The notes beneath the pieces are model-generated. The model was given only the letters and a program-made list of their open reading frames with translations. It was not told where the DNA came from and did no database searches. The position numbers and the translations under genes were made by a program. 64,000 bases of DNA, from positions 205,964 to 269,963 of the forward strand of contig QRFJ01000751.1 of assembly GCA_006176705.1 (NCBI GenBank). The letters are read 5' to 3'. This document shows, one piece after another, positions 48,033 to 61,260 of this stretch. This DNA is from Cocos nucifera. Its lineage: Eukaryota > Streptophyta > Magnoliopsida > Arecales > Arecaceae. Position 1 is the stretch's first letter. Each line of letters begins with the position of its first letter.

Positions 48033-50835
48033 TGAAGGAAATCACGTAGAATTCAAGCATACATTTTCAAAACTTTTTCGAATAAAATAGAAATAGAAGC
48101 AAATATTAATCTAAAATTAAAATTATGCATGCATTGATCATATCAAATAAACCCTACTTAGGATCTAAACATGTTAATATGTGATACAAAAATAAAATGC
48201 ATTCGATCAGTAAATCGAATCTACTGACCGATATGAGTTAAGAACTTGATACCATTTAGCGGATAGCTGATCTCCATGATCTGAATCCATCGAAAGAAGT
48301 TGTGGTATCACACTATAGTTGCACACTTGTCTGGCCTCCATGGATGGTCCACATGGAGCTTATGGTCCCAACCAGCTCCACCAGAGTACTAGCTCCTCAT
48401 CGAGACCTTCAACAGCTGATCATGATTGATCTAATCAATCATATACTTTCTAATTTTTCAAATACTCTAAAAAATTAGAATACAAATATTAGAGGATGAT
48501 GAAGAGGTGTTTCAAATTTGGTGGTGATCCGATGCTCACAGCACTCAATCTCTCCACCCAAACCCAAATTCCCAAAACTAGGGTTTCACTTAGCCCAAAA
48601 ATTTTGACACACTAAAACTCCTATCACACCCTCTTTGTGTGGAGTTTTACTATAAAATAAGTTTTTATAAAAAGATAACATTTAGATCTATAAACTCTAT
48701 TTAGATTATATCTAAAAATTAAGTATCCTTAGAGGTAAAAATCAGAAGAGAAGAGAGGCATGAGGGAAAGTGAAGTGCTGCAAGACCCTGCATACCTTCA
48801 CTCCAAGTTTCTTTCACCCAAAACTAATGCCCAATCACTCTAAAATTTTTACCACATAATTTAAACCCATTATAGAACATGCAAAAATATTCTCATAATT
48901 TATTGACATAAATACCATAGAAAAAATGCATGGAAAGGGATAAGGGTCGAGTGGTTGGGAGGTTCTAACCACTCACTTGATTTCAAAAATCAAGTGAGCC
49001 TCTTATCCTTATCCAACGCTCCCTCCCATGTATTTAACATGCAGAAAGACTCTACTTCTATGTGTGCACATTTTGATTTCTCTAAAAAATATTCAACAAA
49101 CAAAAGGGAGGGTGTGGCAAGTAGATAAGGTTCGATTGGTTCCAACCTCCAACAAACTGAGTTGAATTCAAAACTCAACTTACTTTGAGCTGGTCCAACC
49201 CTTGGACCAGATCAAAAGTAGATAAGAGAAGGAGTGTAGGAACCATCTGGGTGAGAGAAAAGTGATGTACAAAAATTTTGAACATGGAACAAGAGTGGAA
49301 AAGTCAAAAATGGTGGGCGCATGGGAGAGTTTGAATTCAAACTTTATTTGACTTGATCCTAATTGGTTTCAACCAAACCAATTAATCTAGACCTAATTAG
49401 ACTATGTTAAATCCAACCAAATTAGGCTTAGTCTAATCCAATAAAATTTTAATCAAATTAAAAATTAATTAGGTCCAGGTCCTGATCAAATTAGGGTCAA
49501 AACTCCTATAGCGATTAGGTCATCTCATGACCTGATCGGATCAAACCCAATCAAATCAAATTCAATCAGACCAGATCAAATCCTCATCGCTCAATCAAAT
49601 TAAGCTAATCAATAATTGAATTACTAATTAATCCTCTAAAAATATTTGAGTCCAAATCGGATGGGCTACCGGGCAATAGAGTCCTATCAACATGAAACTC
49701 CTGAAGAGTCCCAATTCAGTGGGACTCTTGAACCTGATGTCTCAAATGAATGGAACATACAATCTTAGAGTTACAGACTAGTGGAACTCCTGATCAGATA
49801 GTCTTAGATGAGTAGGACTCAGAGTTCTAGTCCAGTGAGACTCTTGGTCATAGAGTCCCATCTAGTGGGACTCTTGACCACAGTATCCTAGGTCATCAAG
49901 ATTCATGATCAACCATCAGATCAGGTAGAAACTTCTTTTGTGTGTGACCCATAGGTTCGAATCCTAAGTCGATAGCATAAGAATTAATTTTTTGTATCAA
50001 TCGATGTGATCATCTAGCAATGATATTCGACGTCTGGATAGGTCAAAAAATCGCAATGCAATAATGACGAACCTATGGAATATGATTATCGTATAATTCA
50101 TCCACTTGACCTTGATGCTCAAAGGATAATTTAGGATTTACTATCAATCCTAAAATTCATCCAAAATATATTTCAAAATTTAGCATCCATCATATGGACT
50201 ATCCCGATCGAGGATTTGCTAAATTGAAATACAGTGATGCACTTGCTCCAACACTTGGAGGGGTCAATCCCATCTTGACTCACACACCGACAAGCCAAGT
50301 ACTTGACTGCACCCAGTAGCCTTCCATCATAGAATTAGAAATTCAGATAGTTTGGTACCTAAGTACAGTGAGTTGCTTGCAAGTCACCATGGTGGTCTCA
50401 GATCTAAGGGACACTTATACCAATATCCTTCGGGGCTAATCTTGATAGAAAAAAAATTTCGGAGTTGGTCATGTTCAGTGCAGATATACCCATACATCTT
50501 ACTTGTATGCCATGCCAGTGTCTTAACACTTCTTGGTTATGAGGACAACCAACCTATATGGCACATAACAACCTATACTCGATAAATGCTGTAGTCCTAA
50601 GTAACAACATATCTTTTGATCATGAACAATTTAAGGACAAAATGACAAATCCTTCTTTGTCAAATCTAGATAGTCCTAACGACTTCATCACAACATAGGA
50701 GTTCATTAGAAGATAATAAAATTTATGATGAAAAATGTCAGAATAACTTTTATTATTTGATAATTCATATACAAGTACAACAAGTAGCACAACTATCAAC
50801 AGGCTGACGATTGGCTTTGGGACATATTCCCAATG
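48033..50835 (-). repeat. CopB 5' LTR
   Basis: On the + strand it begins TGAAGGAAATCACG next to the primer site and ends near ATTCCCAATG, where the partner has ATTCCAACA. About 2.8 kb, with many differences from 39584-42342. Small open frames (48990-49178, 50352-50585) have no support. Confidence 0.82.
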
Positions 50836-51670
50836 CAGCTCCTCTGGGCTCCTTTAGATAATATGTTACTGGTCAGACGATTTCCACGACCTCATAAAGA
50901 TCTTCCCAATTTGGGATGAGCTATTCTTAATTTTGGGGTTGTGAGATATCCACTCATCGAAGCACCAAGTCTCCTACTTTGAATGTCTTATTTCTGACTC
51001 TTGAATTGTAGTAGCGAGCTACCTTTTGCTTGTAAGCCACCATTCGGATCTAAGTCTTCTCTCATTTTTTCTTCTAGTAAATCAAGATTTGCTCTGAGAT
51101 CCTATGAGTTGCTTTGCTCATTAAAGGTTTTAACCTATGCTGAAGGAAGTTGGAGTTTGACTGGAATAACTGCCTCCATTCTGAAGGCTAATGGAAAGGA
51201 AGTTTCTTCAGTAGGCAATCTTTGGATAGTTCGGTAAGCTCAAAGCACATGATCAAGTTCATTTATCCATGTGTCTTTTGCTCTTTCTAGCCTTGCTTTT
51301 ATCCCTTGAAGCAAAGTTCTATTAGTTACCTCAGTCTCACCATTCACCTATGGATGAGCTACTGATGTAAAGTGGTAGGAAATGTTCAAGCCTTTATAGA
51401 ATTCAGCGAACTTTGCTTCTACAAACTAGCATCCATTATCAGTGATTAGTGTCCAGGGTAGACCAAATTTGTAAATTATCCATTTTTAGATGAAGTTCTG
51501 TACTTTAACTTCAGTAATTTTTGCTAGAGGTTCGGCCTCAATCCAGTTAGTAAAATAATCTACTACCACCAAAAGAAACTTTTGCTGTCCAGAACCTATG
51601 AAAAAAGGCCCAAGTATATATATGCCCCACTGTGCAAACAGCCATAAAGCGTTCAAAGGTGTGAGCTGTG
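50836..51670 (-). pseudogene. pol: Gypsy integrase core, decayed
   Basis: On the - strand: WGIYILGPF near 51605-51628 (Tyr where the first catalytic Asp is expected), then FLLVVVDYFTNWIEAEPL, then TLITDNG near 51435-51455 with the second Asp, then HP-VNGETEVTNR near 51340-51360 with the third acid present but TAG in place of the usual Gln. A TAG also follows TDNGC. The text continues to the CopB junction. This is the DDE integrase of a Ty3/Gypsy element. The right side is cut by CopA at 51671; the upstream Met codons there come from LTR sequence and are not starts. Confidence 0.85.
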
Positions 51671-53100
51671 TGTTAGATATATATGCCCTAGAAGCCAGAA
51701 TTGGCTGACACTTGTAATACACTTCTAGGGGCAAAATTATAATTTTGACTAAAATCAATAAATGGGTTATTTTCTATCACATATGTGTATTTAGTGTCTG
51801 TGATACATCCTTTGAGTTAATGGTAATGATAATTCATATTTTCAAGAGTTGAAAATTTAAGACATGAATAATCATTATTAACTCATAAATTGCTCCTGAC
51901 CATAGGATCATCACGAGGATGGTGATTGATCCGAAAGGTTGGTGTACAATCGCTTCTCTTTAGTAGATGAGTCTTGAGTCTACGGTGTGGAGACACCGGA
52001 GCGAGAGTACAGGTACTCGTTAGAGAACGAGGGCACTGAGCGTGACCACCTCGAGTAGTCATTAGGGAGTCTACCTTCTCGTCAATGACTGACTCGATGC
52101 TGCAGTAGTGTGTCTGGTTCTTTGACCTGAGATGCATCGGCAGTTCACCTTGAGGGTGTTATAGTTTGACTACACCATTACTCGGTCTCCTAGCCATATG
52201 GAAATCCTGAGGTGTATGTTGGCTATAGCATGTTCATTGTAGGAACTGGATTGCATCAAGATGGGAATCTATCTACCTCGGTGGTAGAGGAGCAGCCCTA
52301 TGATGATCATGAGAATCAAGTCCAGAAGCCCATGGCCATGGCAGAGTGAAATAATAGAAAGAGTTTCTATTTAGATTTTCACATTGGACTCGAATCGAAT
52401 GATTACATCATATGACAGAGACTAGGGTTTGACGAGTTCACCTTAACCCTAATCTGATCGGGGCTCAAGATAGAAGAACTTAATCACACAGGTAGCTGCA
52501 CCAAGAGGTTCACATTCAGCTCTGATGGGTTGCCACCATATACTGCTAGGTGTCACTGGTGGATTTTGGGAGCAATTAGAATGATTTAGATGATCGATCA
52601 TTCTAGCTGTTCGAATCAGAAGAGTTCTGATCCATCGAAAGGAGTTTCGATGATGTCGATGATAGAGATCATGACATATCCCATTACCATACAGAACTGA
52701 ACCTAACTGGGTCACACAAACAAGGGTTTGAATCTGGTGATCATCAATTGAACTGATCTAGTTCAATTGATCTGAATGAGATTCAATTAGGTTCAAGGAA
52801 ATCGTGCTAGCACTCGATTGAACCTAACGTTCTTCTTTTACTATCACAAATAAGTTGTCCTGACTGAGCCAAAGGAGTTTGTGCTCAATCAGAGGCCTTC
52901 ATATGGTCTGACTGGAGGTTGTCCAAGTCAGAATAGGTTGTCTTATTTGTAAGACATTACCTACCATTTTTGGTCACCTGCCATTTCTTGTTCTTTGACT
53001 TTGGTCAAAAGTCTACCTTTGACTGGTCAAACGTTGACCATTGACCCTTTGACTTTTGACCACATGTCATGCACCTATTGGAGAGCTAGAACCTGGCAAG
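51671..53100 (+). repeat. CopA LTR, truncated
   Basis: It starts cleanly with TGTTAGATATATATGCCC in the Gypsy integrase; the preceding CTGTG (51666-51670) is a candidate target duplication. The W-box cluster is present (52996-53061). The GC-rich part after GGAGAGCT is deleted and the copy stops at GGCAAGGAG. The palindrome loop is GATCT, as in subtype a. Confidence 0.85.
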
Positions 53101-53124
53101 GAGTATTTATTTCTCTGTATACAA
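53101..53124. other. Filler between two LTRs
   Basis: About 24 bases with no counterpart in other copies join the truncated LTR to the next one. Confidence 0.6.
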
Positions 53125-55412
53125 TTTTAGATATATGTGCCCTAGAAGCCAGAATTGGCTGACACTTGTAATACACTTCTAGGGGCAAAATTGTAATTTT
53201 GACTATAATTAATAAATGGGTTATTTTCTATCACACATGTGTATTTAGTGTCTGTGATACATCCTTTGAGTTAATGGTAATGATAATTCATATTTTCAAG
53301 AGTTGAAAATTTAAGACATGAATAATCATTATTAACTCATAAATAGCTCCCGACCATAGGATCATCACGAGGATGGTGATTGATCCGGAAGGTTGGTGTA
53401 CGATCGCTTCTCTTTAGTAGATGAGTCTTGAGTCTACGGTGTGGAGACACCGGAGCGAGAGTACAGGTACTCGTTAGAGAACGAGGGCACTGAGCGTGAC
53501 CACCTCGAGTAGTCATTAGGGAGTCTACCTTCTCGTCAATGACTGACTCGATGCTGCAGTAGTGTGTCTGGTTCTTTGACCTGAGATGCATCGGCAGTTC
53601 ACCTTGAGGGTGTTATAGTTTGACTACACCATTACTCGGTCTCCTAGCCATATGGAACCCTGAGGTGTATGTTGGCTGTGACATGTTCATTGTAGGAACT
53701 GGATTGCATCAAGATGGGATCTATCTACCTCGGTGGTAGAGGAGTAGCCCTATGATGATCATGAGAATCAAGTCCTGAAGCCCATGGCCATGGCAGAGTG
53801 AAATAATAGAAAGAGTTTCTATTTAGATTTTCACATTGGACTCGAATCGAATGATTACATCATATGACAGAGACTAGGGTTTGACGAGTTCACCTTAACC
53901 CTAATCTGATCGGGGCTCAAGATAGAAGAACTGAATCACACAGGTAGCTGCACCAAGAGGTTCGCATTCAGCTCTGATGGGTTGCCACCATATACTGCTA
54001 GGTGTCACTGGTGGATTTTGGGAGCAATTAGAATGATTTAGATGATCGATCATTCTAGCTGTTCGAATCAGAAGAGTTCTGATCCATCGAAAGGAGTTTC
54101 GATGATGTCGATGATAGAGATCATGACATATCCCATTACCATACAGAACTGAACCTAACTGGGTCACACAAACAAGGGTTTGAATCTGGTGATCATCAAT
54201 TGAACTAATATAGTTCAATTGATCTGAATGAGATTCAATTAGGTTCAAGGAAATCGTGCTAGCACTCGATTGAACCTAACGTTCTTCTTTTGCTATCATA
54301 AATAAGTCGTCCTGTCTGAGCCAAAGGAGTTTGTGCTCAAACAGAAGTCTTCTTATGGTCTGACTGGAGGTTGTCCAAGTCAGAATAGGTTGTCTTATTT
54401 GTAAGACATTACCTGCCAATTTTTGGTCACCTGCCATTTCTTGTTCTTTGACTTTGGTCAAAAGTCTACCTTTGACTGGTCAAACGTTGACCATTCACCC
54501 TTTGACTTTTGACCACATGTCATGCACCTATTGGAGAGCTGGTGGGGGCTTGTCCCCCTGCCAGAACCTGGCAAGGAGATGGGCGCACGCCAAGGGAGGC
54601 GTGAGCCCAAGTAAGAGGCGCCTAGGAGTCCTTGTTGGGACAAGGACTCCATCTCCCTTTAGGATTCCAATGAGAGTTCTTCTAAGAATCCAGTTTGACT
54701 GGTCCAAGGCACTCTCCAAGTAGGAATCCAGGGGACTCTAATCCCACCAATCAGATTTAGATCTGATTTCACAAAGGGTTGTGATTGGTTGGGAGGAAGA
54801 TGACTTGGATCACGCTTAGTCTATATAAGAGACCCAGCGCCCAAGTGAAAAAATAATCAAGAAGTAATCAAGAAGCAATCTTCCCACGCCCCAAGGCTGC
54901 CTCTCTCCCCTTTCTCCACGCCATACTCTCATCTCCCCTTGCTCTCCACGTCCAAAAGTGTTTTGGATTTGGATTGGTGCGATTTAGATCAAGAAAAGGA
55001 GATCAAAAGCAAGAAGGCTGCGCTGCTGCGAAGAACGACTGCAGATCTTCAAAAGGAGTTTTGAAGATCCTCCAGATCAGATCCAGATCTGATTTTTGGA
55101 GGCGTGATAGAGAAGAAGAGGATCTCCAGATCCAGCCCGAGTGGATACCGGTAGAGGCCAGGCGCTTGCGTGGCTTGATCCAGAACCTTCCGCTGCAAAC
55201 AGGATCATCAACAGGGTAATAGGATTACCCTATTCAGGTAAATTGAATGTGATTTAATTTATCCTTTTCATTTAATTTTTATTAAATAAATAAGAATCAG
55301 ATCTGAAGCATCCCTGATCTGATACAGATCTAAGAGAAAAATTTTTGAAATATATCTCTTGATCTGATCAGATCTGAACGAACCTGGTCAGGGAAATCAG
55401 GATTTCCCTTCA
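53125..55412 (+). repeat. CopA 5' LTR, subtype b
   Basis: Nearly identical to 12282-14572. The initial TG is missing: the text reads AATTTTAGATATATG. It ends CCCTTCA before the primer site. W-box cluster at 54447-54513. Confidence 0.9.
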
Positions 55413-57226
55413 AGTGGTATCAGAGCCATGGTTCTAAAATTTAGATATTTCAGATGTCACATGAGATGTGATCAGATCTGAAATCCTAAGAAGATATGCA
55501 TGACTAGTTCTAGTATAGAATAGTTCTATAGAATAGTTTTGCATGTCTTTGATTTAATATGATTAAATCATATTTTAGATCTTCTTATTTACTGTTTTCT
55601 GATATTATAAGTGTTATAATAACATCTGATAAACAGCAAATAAAAATTATTTAATTTTAAATATCATATGAGATATGATAGATGCATGACTAGACTAGTT
55701 GTAGAATAGTTCTACATAATTGTCTAGATTAGAATTTATTTTGATTAGATCAATTTAAATCTAATTTTTTAGATTATTATGTGATAATTTAGATCTGAAA
55801 ACATGCATGATTATGATACATGAGATGTATGCAAAATATGCCATGATTAGATCTAAATTTGTATATGAGATATATGATATAGATCTATAACTGTTTTGTA
55901 GTATTGAATGTTTATTGAATGTTCCTGATTAAGGCGTTCCTCTTGGCCGTCCGGTCATAAGAACGAAGAAGGGTTTAAAGGCCCTCTCTTCCCATTCGAT
56001 GGGGTGTTCTTATGATGTGTAGGGGTGCTGCGCGTTCGTCCTTAATCAGAAACCCAAAACTTACTTTCTGCAAAACCCTAGATCCTGAAACCCTAGGATT
56101 TATTGTGCATATTTTGTTTATGAACCCAACTTAATTAAGAATTAAGTTTATGGAATATTAATTAGGTCTAAAATTGAGAATTTCAGATCTAAGACATATT
56201 CATAATACTGGGTTCGGGCTTGGGTAGCTCAATTAGGTCTAAGCGGTTGATCAAACCGAATCAAGAGTTGGTTAGATGGGATCAACAATGCTTAAATTGA
56301 CCAGCCTAATAGGATTAAGTCTGGGTCAAGATCGAGTCACGATCAAGCAAGACCTAATTAGGCTCAGAGGTTAGAGTCTGGATTGTAGGCTAACCCAATT
56401 GGTTCTGACTCAACAATTTGGTGTCTAAGGTAAGTTTGGCACAGACGACCGACTGGTTTTTAATTGGAAGCTACTCGACCTGAATGCGTTCTTGTACGAG
56501 TTAATGGCATATTCCTTCCACCGGTCTCACTTACCTGGCCATATCTGTTGACACAGTTCTGATCTGAGGTGGTCAATAATCCGAGCTGACCCATGCCACT
56601 AGGTTAGTCATAATTGTTATGACTAAGCCAAGTCTAGTTTAATGAGACCTGAATCAATTCTCCCTAAGAAAAGATTAAGTCCGAGGTCTTCCACCATTGT
56701 AGATGTGCGGGCCCTTCCCGGGGTTGATTGTTCTCGGCTGGATACAGTGGCTCAGTTGCACCGGGAAGACGCAACCATGTCTATTAGGCATTGGATGCTA
56801 TGGGCTGGAGGATGAGTTGGGCTCAATATTCCGGATACGGTGAGAGACCCAATTAGGAACCCAGTCTATGCAAATGGTGGGTCTGACTTAACTAAGGAGT
56901 GGATCAATATTCGGATACGGTGAGATTCATGAATTAGAGACCAACGTTTGGTGCAACCATGATTAGAGAATCATTGAACCAAGGTTGTTCACTCATGGCT
57001 AAACCCATCACCAATAAACTGGTTTAGGGAGGTGATGATCAGTTTGGAGACCGCACCACCCACTAGAATCATCAAATCGCGGAGATTTTCGCACTCTACA
57101 GAGGCGAGTGTAGGGATCCGAGAAAATAGGGGGATAGCTAATTTTGTTTAAAAATAAAATCCGCTAACAAATTGGTCAATGTCAAATTACAGTATCTAAC
57201 TACGAATTTTGACTCTCTACAGGAAA
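55413..57226 (+). mobile_element. CopA leader with primer site
   Basis: Primer site TGGTATCAGAGC at 55415-55426, then about 1.8 kb of leader before the gag ATG at 57227. The first 1.3 kb is a near copy of 1083-2455. The rest parallels 7802-8323. No coding sequence. Confidence 0.85.
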
Positions 57227-60200
57227 ATGCGTGCGGTACCAACCCACTTGGCACGTATCAGATCACACATAGACTGACTGGACCGCAATATATAAAGATT
57301 GGCTCAGGAATTACAAAAATTGTTTTGGTTCGAGAAGTTAAACACATGTTGTTGGAAGGACCCTCCCACCTTACCAGCGTGTCCAATCCACCTGAACAGG
57401 AGAGTGTCATTGGAAAAAATGGATGACGAAGACAAATAAGGCAGATACTACTTGTTGGCTCGTGTCTGATGAGCTCCAGCGCCAACTGAAGATATCGGGA
57501 CTGCTGCCAAATTTGGGCTCACTGCAGGAAGATGTTTGGTGAACAGAGTCGCGCAGCCAAATATCAAGTCACAAACGACTTTTAAGGCAAGCATGCGTGA
57601 TGGGCAGTCAGTCCAGATCACTGTCTTGGACAAATGATCAAGGACCATGTGAATGAGCTTGGAAGCTCGGTGTGAATGTTGGACTTGGACTTGCAGAATG
57701 ATATTATTCTGCAATCCTGACTGATGCATATGGGCAATTCATTCATGATTACCACATGCATAACTTCAGAAATTCCTTGGCCGAGTTTGATGAATAATGC
57801 TGTTACCGCTGAGCTTTCTATGAAAGGTTCTAAACGGCTCAGTTCTTTGCTATTGACACGACTCTTCCCAAAAGAAAGTCTTATGGAAAAGAAAGAAGTC
57901 TTGTGAAAAGCCAAAGGTAGAAGGAGTCAAAGAAGAAGAAGGCAGAACGAGAAGAAGGTCGTTGGCAAGGCAAAGTGTTTCCATTGCAACAAGCGACGGG
58001 CCATTGGAAAGGAAACTGCCCTACTTACCTGGCCACCCTAAAGAACAAGAAGAAGGTTCCTTCTGGAGGTAGCTCGTTATTGAGTCATAAACCTTACGGT
58101 TTCTTCTGCATCCAGTTGGGTGCTTGACTCTGGATCTAGTGCTCACCATGCACTTCTAATGTAGGGTCTTGAGGATAGCAGTATAAAAACAAAGGAGGTT
58201 GAGGGATGAGAACATGACCTACCGTCGGTAATGGAGCAAGAGTTGCTGCAGTAGCCGTAGGGAACATACCCTCTTCGACTTACCATCTGTTAGACTTTAG
58301 TTTTGAAAACCCGACTGTTATTTTGTGCCTGCACCTAGCCGAATTGATTTCTGTTTCATTTTTTTTGCTTAGCACAAGAAGGTATGTGATCACCTCTTTA
58401 AGGACCATGTTAACATTCTTATGAAAGAAATAAAATTGCAAAACGTTTCCTATTAATGGCTTTTATACAGCTCATATGTGATGTACTGTTCTAAACTATC
58501 GAGGCAAAACGTGAATGCCAAAACGACCTAGGGATAGGTCCACATGACAATATCTATGGGCACCTGAGATATATATAATGCAGAAATGGATCAACAAAAT
58601 TTGGAGAAAAATGGGCTATTGAGTCCATTGACTTCCGATCCAATATCCAACTTGTGAATCTTCTCTCAGGCAAATGGAACTAAACTCCCTTTTGTTGGAC
58701 ATGGGGAGAGGGCCACACTCCTTGCCCTAAGTACATACTGATGTGGTGCGGCCCTTCGATTGCCGGCTAGAGCAATTTTGTCTACTTCATCCTTTACCGA
58801 TGATCTATATCTAGGTAGGTAGTGTATCTTATAGACATAACGTCTGAAGCTTTTGAAAAGTTCAAAAGAATTTACATGAAGTAGAAAAAACAAAACTGGA
58901 AAAACCCAATTAAGGTTCTTCGAAATCAGCATCGAGGAGGTGAATTATCTTTAGCCGGGAATTCCTAGACTATCTTAAGGAAAATTGGCAATAGTCTCTC
59001 AATGGAACCCACCAGGAACACTCACTTTCAACGGGGTTTCAGAAACGGAGAAATCGGACTCTATTTGGATATGGTTCGAATCATGATGAGCTCACAGACT
59101 CCCCAGATTCCTTTGGGAATTCATTATTAACTTCAATTTATTCTACTGAATAGGGGTTCCTCTAAAACCGTTCCACACACCGTGTATGAGATATGGCACG
59201 TAGGTAAAGAAACCAAGTCTGAGTCATCTCAGAATTTGGGGTTGTCCGGCTCATGTCAAAAGACAACAAGCGGACAATGTTAGAGTTTAGGTCCTTTAGA
59301 GCTCATTCATAGGATATCTAAAGAGTCATTAGATACCTATTTCTTACATTCCTGAAGACCACAATGTGATGTAGTCGCGACATTGCCCAATATTTTTGAA
59401 AAACAGATTTATTCAAGATAGTGGCATTGGAAAAGCAGATTTAAACTTGATGAGAAAGTCTCACAAGAGGAAAAGAGCTAAGGAAAAAACCACCCAATGG
59501 AACCAAATCAAGGTTGAGCCAATAAGAACACTACCTCCTCCACCTCGGTAGATCGAACAGAGTTTCCGTCCCCCTGAAAGATACTTAGGTATTATTTCAG
59601 AGGATGTAGAGGGAAATTTCCTTATAGGTAATGGTGCTCATGGTGATGAATCCCCAAAACCTACAACGAGGCGACTATCAATAATCGAGCTCCGAGAAAT
59701 GGCTTGAGGCAATGAATCAGAGATCGACTGCGATGCACTCAAACCCAAGTCTGGGACCTTGTTAGATCCAACCGAAGGTATAGTACCTATTGAATTAAGG
59801 TGGATCTTCAAGAGAAAGATTGGTGCAGATGGAAAATGTGGAGAACATTCAAGGCTAGACTGGTGGCAAAAGGTTATAGTCAACGTGAAGCATTGACTAT
59901 CAGGATACCTTTTCCCCAGGTGGCTATGCTAAAATCCATCCGCACAGGTGACTTGCTGTTGCAGCTATTTCGATATGAAATATGGCAAATGGACGTGAAA
60001 ACGGCATTCTAAATGGATATCTGGAGAAGATATTCTATATGAACACCACTATTTCACATCCAGTGATCTATCACAAGGTTTGCAAGCTGCAAAGGTCCAT
60101 ATATGGACTTAAGCAACATTCGGGCTGGAACACTCGTTTTTAATGATGTATAAAAAAGTTTTGGTTTCATCAAAAAACGAAGAGGAACCATGTTGTTTTC

Positions 60201-61246
60201 AAAAGGGTCAGTGGGGAGCAAGCTGTTGTCTTCCTCCAGTATTGTAGTGGAGGGACATCTCCTTATTGGGAATGATATTCCCCATGTTGACATCAGTACA
60301 GATGTGGTTGTCTAATGGAATCTCCATGAAGACCTAGGATGAAGCATCCTTTATTCTAGGAATTTAAGTCTATAGGATAGACCGAATAGGATTGCTAGGA
60401 CTTTCACAGAATATGTACATAGAGGAAGTACTACAAGAGGGTTTTAGTATGGAAACTCTAAGAGGGGATTAATTCCCTTCAGACATGGTATTCTCTTTCC
60501 CAGAAGATGTCCCCAGCACACCTGGGAAATAAACACATGAGCAAGATCCCTTATGCTCATTGCAATAGTGAGCCTCTATGTATGCCATGCTATGTACACA
60601 CCTGAATATAGCCCATGCTGTGAGTGGTCACAAGCAGATATCAGTCAAAATCCAGGTGAAGAAACACTGGACTTCTGTGAAATGATCCTTTAAAGTACTT
60701 GAGAAGAATAGGCATATGAATAATGTTGGTCTTTGGTAACGGAGAACGTCCTGGTCCAGGGATACACAGACTCGGACTTCATGTCCGATATAGATCGGAA
60801 CAAGCGACATCTGGGAAATCTGTTTGTGTGCACATGGTGGAAGCTGTCAGCTGGAAGAGTTCCAGCAAACTGTGATAGCAGATTCCACCATTGGAAGCCA
60901 GAATATATAGCTGCATAGAGGCTGCAAAGAAGCGTTCTGGGTACAAGAAGTTTGCTGCCAGAAAATTTGGAGTAATCCATCAGATTGCATTTCCTCTTTA
61001 CTGCGACAACAAATGGCCCAAGCCCTGCTAAAGGAGCCGAGGTCTCACCAGAAGTCCAAGCACATTGAGCGCGATATCATCTCATCCGCGATTACCTTGA
61101 GAACAGTGTTAATTGAGGTCAAGAGAGTTCAAACTCCAAACAGATAATGTGGCAGACCCACATTACCAAAGCCGTGAGCCAGCTGAAGACGAAGCCCACC
61201 TTGAGAAAGATGGGACTAGACTTGTAGACCAATTGGCTTAAGGAAC
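57227..61246 (+). pseudogene. gag-pol: Copia gag-pol, indel-ridden (CopA copy 2)
   Basis: The whole region aligns with 8324-12267, in the order gag, zinc knuckle, protease, integrase, RT, RNase H, but the frame breaks every few dozen bases. Longest open pieces are about 70-90 codons, and each is a shifted fragment. Where copy 1 has a lesion, this copy sometimes has the expected base (CAG where copy 1 has TAG 10470-10472; an extra 7 bases near 60942 where copy 1 has a deletion). The true gene may therefore be more intact than this sequence shows. Confidence 0.8.
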
Positions 61247-61260
61247 AAGGGTGGGAAGAT
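61247..61260 (+). other. CopA polypurine tract
   Basis: AAGGGTGGGAAGAT corresponds to AAGTGGGAGAT at 12271-12281, with apparent inserted bases. Confidence 0.7.

Larger units (their letters stand above)
39584..50835 (-). mobile_element. CopB: old Copia element inserted in Gypsy integrase
   Basis: Two LTRs (39584-42342 and 48033-50835) flank a 5.7-kb internal on the - strand, with primer site (48019-48030) and purine tract (42343-42355). CAGCT is present on both sides (39579-39583, 50836-50840). The LTRs differ at many positions and the coding region is full of stops, so the insertion is much older than CopA. The internal order gag, protease, integrase, RT, RNase H makes it Copia. Confidence 0.88.
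30655..51670 (-). mobile_element. Ty3/Gypsy element, Tat-like, interrupted and partial
   Basis: In - strand order from 51670 leftward: integrase core, integrase C-terminus (after the CopB insertion), a 133-bp satellite, an antisense multi-exon gene, a purine tract and LTR sequence. An extra antisense gene with a PF04195-type domain between pol and the 3' LTR, plus tandem repeats in that region, is known for the Tat lineage (Grande, RIRE2, Retand). Gag, protease, RT and the 5' LTR would lie to the right, beyond the CopA insertion, and are not in the window. Confidence 0.75.

Noticed and set aside
39596..50838. TGCAG as the target duplication of CopB
   Set aside because: It gives LTR ends that do not align; aligning the LTRs moves the boundary to 39584 and gives CAGCT, which also restores the expected end of the Gypsy frame.
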